A DNA stretch of 9,207 nt from assembly GCA_937138955.1 (NCBI GenBank), contig CAKZPJ010000073.1:1-9207 (forward strand), given 5' to 3'. The notes under the pieces are model-generated. The model did not search any database, was not told the DNA's origin, and saw nothing but the letters and a program-made list of their open reading frames with translations. Source of the DNA: an uncultured Flammeovirgaceae bacterium (GTDB lineage: Bacteria; Bacteroidota; Bacteroidia; Cytophagales; Cyclobacteriaceae). Positions 1 through 5,991 of the stretch are shown here, one piece after another (position 1 is the stretch's first letter; the number at the start of each line of letters is the position of its first letter). The translations under genes were made by a program, and so were the position numbers.

Positions 1-891
1 GTCGCCGTGTAGGTCGGTGTAATAATTGGGTTTTTTATCAGGAAACGGTTGAGCAAACTGTCCGGCCCAGCTCGCTTGAGTAGGTTTGCTTAGGTTATGC
101 GTTTGGTCGATGACATATAGAACTGAGGGAGTATCACCTACTCGAAAGTAGCGCGACCAAGATTGATTTTTCACCACATCATGCATATGATGTCCTAAAT
201 TTCCGTATTGAGATAATTTAGAAAACATTTGTTTGGGTTCTTCGCCAGTAAACATGCCGTTATACGTCCAATTAATTTCCAGCCACCACATATCATTGTA
301 TTGCGGATTGTGGTAAATCTCATTTCTTCCGAAGCCATTCCAGTTTAGTTGCACACAAGGCTCTGATTTACCCCAACTTTCGGGAAGGTGCGGAATATCC
401 TTTTCTAGCATCAGTCCAGTTCCGATAGTAACCACCCGAATATTTTGACTCAGGTTAGGATTCTTGCCCAATGCCTGACCAAACTTTCTCATATTACCCC
501 AAATCAAGACATAAAGCGGCGATTCTGTTTTACTTGCTGCTTGCTGAAAAAGCTGGATAGCGTGACTGTTATCCGTAGCGATCAGTTTTCGGATGGAAGC
601 TGGATTGGGATAACCTTTTTGCTGAAAATTATTTTGTTGAAAATCTTGGTCGTAAGCATCAACCACTAATTCGCAGGCTTGATAACCATCGGCTTCCCAA
701 CGGTCGGGTACAATTCCTTCAATCTGAAGTTCATTAGCGTACCACATAAGGTGAATCAGCGACTGTCGGTCGTCGGGGTCTCCCTTATCAATATTGATAT
801 CGGTAAATATGAAAACGCGGGGAGTTACTTGAGCGGATGATAATCCTAGCGAAAGAAAGTAGACGATAATCAGTAGAGCGATTGCTTTCAT
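1..891 (-). CDS. Secreted Sde182/DUF1593 nucleoside-hydrolase-like protein (3' end cut by window)
   Basis: The first 297 codons are present and the frame stays open to the window edge; relatives are usually around 450-500 residues, so the C-terminal part lies outside. The start is ATG at 889-891. Residues 1-20 form a signal peptide (MKAIALLIIVYFLSLGLSSA, then QVTPR), so the protein is exported. The mature N-terminus shows a TDIN motif at 30-33 and a DPDDRQS motif at 38-44, a nucleoside-hydrolase-like acidic cluster. The stretch LIHLMWYANELQIEGIV at about 45-61 and a WAGQF motif near 275 also fit the Sde182 family, named for a cellulose-binding protein of Saccharophagus degradans. The substrate is unknown; a role in polysaccharide or glycoside use is inferred from the family name only. 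It lies downstream of the DUF2383 gene but is separated from it by a terminator-like hairpin, so it probably has its own promoter. Confidence 0.85.
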   Translation of the reverse strand, partial: MKAIALLIIVYFLSLGLSSAQVTPRVFIFTDINIDKGDPDDRQSLIHLMWYANELQIEGIVPDRWEADGYQACELVVDAYDQDFQQNNFQQKGYPNPASIRKLIATDNSHAIQLFQQAASKTESPLYVLIWGNMRKFGQALGKNPNLSQNIRVVTIGTGLMLEKDIPHLPESWGKSEPCVQLNWNGFGRNEIYHNPQYNDMWWLEINWTYNGMFTGEEPKQMFSKLSQYGNLGHHMHDVVKNQSWSRYFRVGDTPSVLYVIDQTHNLSKPTQASWAGQFAQPFPDKKPNYYTDLHGD

Positions 892-929
892 GAAGTGGAT
901 TTATAATGAAAGTGAAAAATAGCTCTTCT

Positions 930-971
930 CTGAAAAATAAAAAAAGCTCTTGCCACGAAAGACAAAAGCTT
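930..971 (-). terminator. Probable intrinsic terminator of the DUF2383 gene
   Basis: Read on the minus strand, AAGCTTTTG (971-963) can pair with CAAGAGCTT (952-944) in nine consecutive pairs, one of them a G-U wobble. The loop is ten bases. The stem is followed at once by a T-rich run (943-930, only two other bases before its end). It begins 25 bases after the DUF2383 stop codon, as expected for a factor-independent terminator. The stem is AU-rich, so it may be leaky. Confidence 0.6.
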
Positions 972-995
972 ATAATTAAAAACGTTCAAAATATT

Positions 996-1442
996 TTAGT
1001 CGAAACGCTCTTCTAGTCGTTCTAACTCTCGTAGCGAACTTTCTATCTTTTCCATTTGCTTGCGAACGGTAGACTTCACGTTAATGGGGACTTCAGTTTC
1101 TTCTAATACATCCCGATACTCATTTAAGGCATTCTTATCGCCTCGAATGCATTCTTCCAATACCGCTTCTTCTTTATCGCTGCTCAAGGCAGTTTTAATA
1201 TCCATCCAAGTTTGGTGCAAACTAGCGGAGCCTTCTTTGGTTTCTTTAGGAGTACCACCTAGTGAGGTAATTTCTTTACGTAACTCTGAGTTAAACTGAT
1301 TACGTTGGTGAACGTGCCCCATTAGATAATTTTTCAGATCATGATCATTCACCTTCTCGGCAGCATTCTGAAAACCATCAACAGCATTGTGGTTTTTTTC
1401 AACCAGGTCATTCAACTCTTCAATAATATGTTTAGTGTCCAT
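996..1442 (-). CDS. DUF2383 / PA2169-family four-helix-bundle protein
   Basis: This 148-residue protein has no signal peptide or membrane segment and is almost wholly helical, rich in Glu, Lys and Leu. It matches the PA2169 family of ferritin-like four-helix bundles: a first helix from about 5-30 (DGFQNAAEKV), a second at 33-61 with QRNQFNSEL, then the typical LGGTP turn at 61-65, a SLHQTWMDIKTALSS segment at 74-88, a third helix with EECIRGDKNALNEYRDVL at 96-113, and a final helix to the end. Full length for the family. Its biochemical role is not established; members often sit among stress-response genes, which is the most I can infer. The start ATG (1440-1442) has no recognisable ribosome binding site, which is normal in Bacteroidota. 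It is probably a single-gene unit, given the hairpin after its stop. Confidence 0.88.
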   Translation of the reverse strand: MDTKHIIEELNDLVEKNHNAVDGFQNAAEKVNDHDLKNYLMGHVHQRNQFNSELRKEITSLGGTPKETKEGSASLHQTWMDIKTALSSDKEEAVLEECIRGDKNALNEYRDVLEETEVPINVKSTVRKQMEKIESSLRELERLEERFD

Positions 1443-1645
1443 AATAAAAAATAGGTTAGGATTAAAAAATAATTTAACAATATATAAAACTATGAACTAC
1501 GGCATCTGTTTGCTAATCTTTTTAATTCTTCCGATAGTGACAATTTTCGTTCAGATTAAAAATTTCTGCTACGTGGTCGCTCTAATTAGTGTAAATCCTT
1601 TGTGATTAGTTATCGAGCTTTAAGTTAAATCAAGCAGCAATTATA

Positions 1646-2635
1646 TCAGAGCAAAATATTGCCTACAGGTTCAATCTTAGAGGGAAGATCAGTTTCACCG
1701 AGTAGTTGCCTCAAATCAATTTCAATGGTACGGCATAGCGCAGTCATTGGCACATCGATGATGTAATTCTCAAAAGAATTCTCGCCTACGGTCTCGATAA
1801 TAGCAAAGATCCAAGAGATTAGAGCCGAAAACGGAACAGTAAGTCATATCACCGAGTCATTACTCATTTTTCCGAACTCACTAACTAAATCGAAAGGAAG
1901 CAGTACAAGAAAAATTCACACGAAAACGGTACTAAAAAAGGCGTACTGGCAAGGAAACAGTGTGTTTTTGATTCGTTCACACTTTCCTTGTAAGTTATAC
2001 AATTCCTCTAGCGGTTGCATCATATTCACCTGCTGATAGGCATCTAGTTCGTTGTCTTTAGCTAATGTAGGTAACACTTTGCCCCGGTTTTTCACTAAGT
2101 GGGTAGCTGTATTCGCTTGTTGCATCACTTCAATATATTCGTCGTCAGATAGAAACGTTCGGATGTAGTCTTGGCACTCTCGGTCGTTTTTCAACTTTAG
2201 ATCTGGTACATAACTAAGGTTTTTTCGGTCGAGCATTGTAGTGCGGCGTAGTTGGATACGAAGCGCATTAATCCAGGCCAGATGACGATAAATCAGCTCA
2301 GTATGCAACGATGAACTAGAAGAATTAACTTCTAAATCAGGTAGGTAACTTAATACTTGATTGGCTCAAGTACGGCTATAGTTGACAATGCCACCCCAGA
2401 TTTTTCTTCCTTCCCAAAAGCGGTCGTAAGATTGGCTATTTTTGAAGCCAACGTAAAATGCTACCGCAATACCAATAGTGCTGAGTGGTAAAAATGGAAT
2501 ACTGATATCGATACCTTTCTTCAGAAGGATTACGTAAACCGCAGTGACAATAATTGACTAAACGAAAAAAAATAGAATGTTTTTCCAGGCAAATTTCCAG
2601 ACTAATCCCCAACGAATATTTCGTCTTACGTACAT
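1646..2635 (-). pseudogene. Bestrophin-family (UPF0187) channel gene with four in-frame stops
   Basis: One frame runs from ATG (2633-2635) to TGA (1646-1648) for 330 codons, a normal length for bacterial bestrophins, without any frameshift. It encodes an integral membrane anion/cation channel: N-terminus MYVRRNIRWG, membrane segments, AFYVGFKN at 59-66, DRFWEGRKIWGG at 71-82, YNLQGKCERIKN in the middle, LVLLPFDLV, LISWIF at 272-277, and C-terminal CRTIEIDLRQLLGETDLP. Four stops interrupt it: TAG at 2558-2560 (codon 26) and TGA at 2366-2368 (90), 1916-1918 (240) and 1844-1846 (264). As I recall family members, all four are tryptophan sites, e.g. RTWANQ and FVWIFLV. Seven other tryptophans keep TGG (codons 9, 13, 17, 74, 80, 121, 275). 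TGA ends both neighbouring genes normally, so no general recoding is indicated. The longest uninterrupted piece is codons 91-239. Most likely a young pseudogene; readthrough cannot be excluded. Confidence 0.85.
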
Positions 2636-2762
2636 GATAGGCTTTAATGTAATAAAATGATACGAGGGGAAATTAAGGATAGCTGGCCAGAATACAAAAG
2701 CTGCCGTTTGTTCTACTTTAGCTTAAACCAGTACTACTTTTTTGTTGCAATTCGAGACGCGA

Positions 2763-3497
2763 TCAAAGCTTTAGCTTTTTAAACAACGGTTCAGGTACTG
2801 CTTTAATGATTAGCATAATGTAGCGCCACATCCATAGTACATAAACTACGTTTTTCTTATTTTTAACGGCACTAAAAACGGCTTTGGCTACCTGCTGGGG
2901 AGAAGCCGTTAGAGGTTTGGGAAGGTCTAACTCTTCAGTCATTCGAGTATCGATGAATCCAGGAATTATACTCGCTACGTGAACCCCTTTTGAGGCTAAT
3001 CGATTACGTAAGCCTGAAAGGTAGGCGGTTAATCCGGCTTTGGCACTTCCGTATAAATAGTTGCTTTGTCTTCCCCGTTCACCGGCAACCGAACTCAAGA
3101 CCGCGATAGAACCTTTGCCCTGCTCTTCGTAGTGATTGGCAATAAGATTAACGAAAGAAACCACTCCGGTGTAGTTGGTCTGGATAATTCTCTCCGCTTC
3201 CGTCCAGTCCTTAATAGCCAGGTCATGATCGCCTAAATACCCAGCAAAGCAGAGTGTAATACTAGGAATTTCGGAAAGAGAGTTAATAGCTTCAGCGTGA
3301 GCATTGCTATCCAGCAAATCAACTTCAAGGTAATCGCAAGAAACATTGTGGCGAATCTTAATATCGTCAGCAAGCACCTTCAACTCCTTCGGCTTTCGTC
3401 CGGCTAACACTAGGTTATACTGCTTTTCAGCGTAAATATATGCACAGGCTTTAGCAACATCGCTGGTTGCTCCAATAAGTAAAACGTTTTTATTCAT
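2763..3497 (-). CDS. DprE2-like short-chain dehydrogenase/reductase
   Basis: A 244-residue classical SDR. The Rossmann cofactor loop is GATSDVAK at 9-16, a variant of the usual TGxxxGxG that is typical of this subgroup. An AGR motif (32-34) follows the second strand. CFAGYLG (83-89) takes the place of NNAG, NYTG holds Asn108, Ser135/Ser136 precede the active site, and the catalytic pair is Tyr149 and Lys153 (YGSAK). PG at 179-180 follows. The C-terminus (about 216-244) is hydrophobic then basic, with VVYVLWMWRYIMLIIK, suggesting a membrane-associated tail as in DprE2 relatives. In mycobacteria DprE2 reduces the 2-keto intermediate of decaprenyl-phosphoryl-ribose to the arabinose form using NAD(P)H. 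The start ATG overlaps the stop of the upstream oxidase by four bases (ATGA), so translation is probably coupled. The exact lipid-sugar substrate here is inferred. Stop is TGA at 2763-2765. Confidence 0.88.
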   Translation of the reverse strand: MNKNVLLIGATSDVAKACAYIYAEKQYNLVLAGRKPKELKVLADDIKIRHNVSCDYLEVDLLDSNAHAEAINSLSEIPSITLCFAGYLGDHDLAIKDWTEAERIIQTNYTGVVSFVNLIANHYEEQGKGSIAVLSSVAGERGRQSNYLYGSAKAGLTAYLSGLRNRLASKGVHVASIIPGFIDTRMTEELDLPKPLTASPQQVAKAVFSAVKNKKNVVYVLWMWRYIMLIIKAVPEPLFKKLKL

Positions 3498-4819
3498 GAG
3501 GGAAGAATAGACAATCGTTTAGCTAAATCGGATTGTATGATTAGGTCAGGATTGATTTTTTTTAGTATTGAAAGAAACTCCTGGCTATGAGGATAACTGT
3601 TTTCAAAAGTAGCTGCTTTCATGCGAGCGTCTTTTGTAAGATAGATTCTTCCACCCAGTTCAAGAACAAGTTCATCTAACTCATCCAAAAAAGCAAACAA
3701 CCCCTTTTTAAGAGGAAAGTCGAGGGCTAAAGTGTATCCTTCCATTGGAAATGAAATAAGGCTTTCCTGTTTTCCGAATAGCTTTAGAACTGACAAGAAA
3801 GAACCCCAGCCTTTTTGCCGAATTCGATTCATGATTTTCACCAATCCTTCTTCGCTGTTGTTAATGGGAAGTACGAATTGATACTGCACAAATCCTCCTT
3901 TACCGTACATTCGATTCCAGTGAAGTATTGAGTCAAGCGGATAGAAGAATGGGTCATAATGTACTGTGTTTTCAATAACCTTCTTTACGTTTTTATGAAA
4001 ATAAAGCCAATTGAAAGCTTTTACTGAGAGAGCATTCAGCACAAAACCTGGAAGATTAATCGGCATATTAATGTCGCGGCCAACTTTACCGGTTAGTGGC
4101 TTTTTTCTCTGGTTGCTATTAAGCTCTTCAAGAGTAGCATGCTCTCCCATCATCATGATGCTTCTACCGAAGTTTTTCCCGCCTTTCAGGCAGTCAATCC
4201 ACGCCATGGAGTAAGTATAAGACTTGTAGGTGTCAAATAGTGTTAACACCTCATCTAAGTTTTTAGCTTTTATCTGACGTTGCTTAATATAGCAGCTTTC
4301 GATTTTTTTTAACTTAAACGTTACTGTATCAATCATGCCGGTGAGTCCCATGCCACCGCGGGTGGCGTTGAACACTTCGCTATTCTCGGTAGGCGAACAA
4401 CTCATCCGTTCACCATTAGCAAGTATTAATGTGCAAGAAGTTACGTGGTCTCCAAAGCATCCGGCCACGTGATGATTTTTTCCGTGAATATCTGAGGCTA
4501 ATGCTCCGCCAACAGTAATAAATTTTGTGCCTGGTGTAACCGGGAGAAACCAGCCTTTAGGTACAAAAACTTCTAATAAATCGTGCAGACTAACTCCCGA
4601 CTGACAGCAAACCATTCCTGATTCAGGGGCGAACGCTAATATGTGATTGTGTTTTACGGTCGAGAATATTTGATCAGAAAGTGAGGCATCACCGTAGCAA
4701 CGACCCAAACCTCGGGCAATCCAATTTTTGCTGGCGGTAGGTATATTTTCCCCTCGCCAATAAGTTAGCATAGCATCTTTTACCGGATAGTTGCTCCAGT
4801 TAGAAACGGTAGTTTTCAT
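3494..4819 (-). CDS. dprE1: DprE1-like FAD-dependent polyprenyl-phospho-ribose 2-oxidase
   Basis: A 441-residue cytoplasmic FAD oxidoreductase of the VAO/PCMH fold, close in length and motifs to mycobacterial DprE1. The FAD-binding half has ARGLGRCYGD at 35-44, SGVSLHDLL at 74-82, a VTPGTKFITVGGALASDIHG segment at 94-113 followed by KNHHVAG, and GGMGLTGMI at 155-163. The substrate half has WNRMYGKGGFVQYQF at 301-315, FLSVLKLFG at 341-349, DFPLKKGL at 367-374 and the TKDARM segment at 395-400, whose Lys396 matches the catalytic Lys418 of the mycobacterial enzyme. Asp-His-Gly around His112 and Lys114 is conserved. The position of mycobacterial Cys387 is Ala365. The family oxidises decaprenyl-phosphoryl-ribose at C2, the first half of epimerisation to arabinose. 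It is the first gene of a coupled pair with the reductase downstream. No UbiA-type ribosyl transferase is in the window, so the physiological glycan is unknown. Confidence 0.9.
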   Translation of the reverse strand: MKTTVSNWSNYPVKDAMLTYWRGENIPTASKNWIARGLGRCYGDASLSDQIFSTVKHNHILAFAPESGMVCCQSGVSLHDLLEVFVPKGWFLPVTPGTKFITVGGALASDIHGKNHHVAGCFGDHVTSCTLILANGERMSCSPTENSEVFNATRGGMGLTGMIDTVTFKLKKIESCYIKQRQIKAKNLDEVLTLFDTYKSYTYSMAWIDCLKGGKNFGRSIMMMGEHATLEELNSNQRKKPLTGKVGRDINMPINLPGFVLNALSVKAFNWLYFHKNVKKVIENTVHYDPFFYPLDSILHWNRMYGKGGFVQYQFVLPINNSEEGLVKIMNRIRQKGWGSFLSVLKLFGKQESLISFPMEGYTLALDFPLKKGLFAFLDELDELVLELGGRIYLTKDARMKAATFENSYPHSQEFLSILKKINPDLIIQSDLAKRLSILPS

Positions 4820-5021
4820 TTCAACAATTAAGAAGTACTAAATATCTGTGCAATTTAATAATTAATATCGGAAAAGTTTAATTCTATGAAGAAGAGAAAA
4901 ACTTTATTTATGCTGCTACTTTAGAAAAATTTGTGTTTAGGTGATATAAGGCTAAATGAATTTGTTTGATAAGGTTGGTAATTATCTCATATTCTTTCAT
5001 TTTTGAAGCAAACTAGAGTGA
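4820..5021. promoter_or_regulatory. Divergent AT-rich intergenic region between the dprE1-like gene and pcm
   Basis: These 202 bases separate two genes transcribed away from each other, so they must hold both promoters unless one is transcribed from further away. For pcm, a TTTG at 4930-4933 and TGAATTTG at 4957-4964 resemble the Bacteroidota -33 (TTTG) and -7 (TAnnTTTG) elements, but the -7 has one mismatch and the spacing of 23 is at the upper limit. No comparable pair was found for the minus-strand gene. Neither start has a clear Shine-Dalgarno sequence. Confidence 0.35.
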
Positions 5022-5684
5022 ATGAGTAGTTTTATAGAAGGGTATAAGCATCGAGGAATGCGCCGTGCATTAATACAACAGCTTTATCACAAAGGTATAC
5101 GTGATGAGCGAGTGCTTCGGGCTATGGAGCAAATACCCCGGCACGCCTTTATGGATTCTGCTTTCGTAGACCATGCTTATCAGGATAAAGCTTTTCAAAT
5201 TGGTGAGGGGCAAACGATTTCTCAGCCGTATACTGTTGCTTTTCAGTCAGAACTGCTTCAGCTTGAATCGGGTATGAAGGTATTAGAAATAGGTACTGGG
5301 TCGGGTTATCAGTGCGCAGTGCTCTCGGTTATGGGTAGCCAAACGTACTCCATTGAGTATAATAAGGCACTTCATAATCGATCTTCTAAACTACTCCATA
5401 GATTAGGCTATTCTGCGCAGCTAAAGTGTGGTGATGGTACTGAGGGTTGGGAAATCCACGCTCCGTTTGATCGCATCTTAGTTACCGCTGGGGCACCACA
5501 TGTTCCACCCGCACTGATTGAACAACTGGCTACTAACGGCCGATTGGTTATTCCTGTAGGCGACCGTAAACGCCAGGAAATGTTATTACTGGAAAAAGAC
5601 AAGAACGGCGTAGTTGAGCAATCAGCTTACAACTTATTCAGCTTTGTGCCTTTACTAGGACAAGACGGTTGGGTACAATCCTAA
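5022..5684 (+). CDS. pcm: Protein-L-isoaspartate O-methyltransferase
   Basis: A 220-residue cytoplasmic methyltransferase of normal family length. It transfers a methyl group from S-adenosylmethionine to the carboxyl of L-isoaspartyl residues, starting repair of aged proteins (EC 2.1.1.77). Family signatures are in order: RVLRAMEQIPRHAF at 30-43, the PCMT-specific IGEGQTISQPY at 60-70 with the substrate-binding Ser67, SAM motif I VLEIGTGSGYQ at 87-97, an acidic Glu112 after the second strand, GDG at 137-139, motif II FDRILVTAGAP at 149-159, and LVIPVG at 175-180. The start ATG at 5022 gives a complete N-terminus; the preceding bases (CTAGAGTGA) give at best a weak ribosome binding site. It stands alone, with long gaps on both sides. 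A stress-related or stationary-phase role is known for the family but is not shown by this context. Confidence 0.95.
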   Translation: MSSFIEGYKHRGMRRALIQQLYHKGIRDERVLRAMEQIPRHAFMDSAFVDHAYQDKAFQIGEGQTISQPYTVAFQSELLQLESGMKVLEIGTGSGYQCAVLSVMGSQTYSIEYNKALHNRSSKLLHRLGYSAQLKCGDGTEGWEIHAPFDRILVTAGAPHVPPALIEQLATNGRLVIPVGDRKRQEMLLLEKDKNGVVEQSAYNLFSFVPLLGQDGWVQS

Positions 5685-5991
5685 AAGCCTTTCATCTGAT
5701 AAACGCCTATGGTTGTTTCACTATCCCTATAACTTATCGTAGTATTTCTATCATTATCACTTCCTATTCGGTAAGTCGCTTAAAAAGCTGTATCTTCCTA
5801 ACTAAAATCGCTTATTGAGGTTCGTTATGTCGGGATTCAGTACCTATGTGGTCAACTGCCTGAAGTTATTAGAATCAAGAACTATTAGTTAAGTATTTAG
5901 TCTTAAGAGTTAGCTAGCAGCAAGTTCTGCGTTAGAACGCTATTAAGATCAATACTTATATAGAACCCAAAAATTTAACCGCCTTCATATT
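5685..5991. other. 307-base intergenic stretch without a convincing gene
   Basis: No reading frame of useful length or recognisable family is present; the best is a 21-codon frame from the ATG at 5827. There is a small local inverted repeat at about 5925-5939 (GTTCT, five-base loop, AGAAC) which overlaps a second short palindrome GCGTTAGAACGC. Neither is followed by a T run, so it does not look like a terminator. The region must carry the end of the pcm transcript and the promoter of the kinase gene, but I see no good match to the Bacteroidota -33/-7 elements. Confidence 0.5.

Noticed and set aside
445..669. Plus-strand 74-codon frame
   Set aside because: It lies opposite the Sde182-like gene, whose frame, signal peptide and motifs are convincing.
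1060..1299. Plus-strand 79-codon frame inside the DUF2383 gene
   Set aside because: It is the antisense shadow of a well-supported family member and its product resembles nothing known.
1916..2308. Stand-alone 130-codon minus-strand gene
   Set aside because: It begins at a TTG inside the bestrophin frame and ends at one of its internal stops; it is a fragment of that larger frame, not a separate gene.
1646..2635. Genome-wide reading of TGA as tryptophan
   Set aside because: The DprE1-like and DprE2-like genes both end normally at TGA, seven other tryptophans in the same frame use TGG, and one of the four stops is TAG.
2636..2762. Terminator between the reductase and bestrophin genes
   Set aside because: Short AAAGCT repeats are present, but I found no stem followed by a T run.
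5925..5939. Small hairpin GTTCT/AGAAC as a terminator or attachment site
   Set aside because: The stem is only five bases, there is no T run after it, and it lies about 240 bases after pcm.
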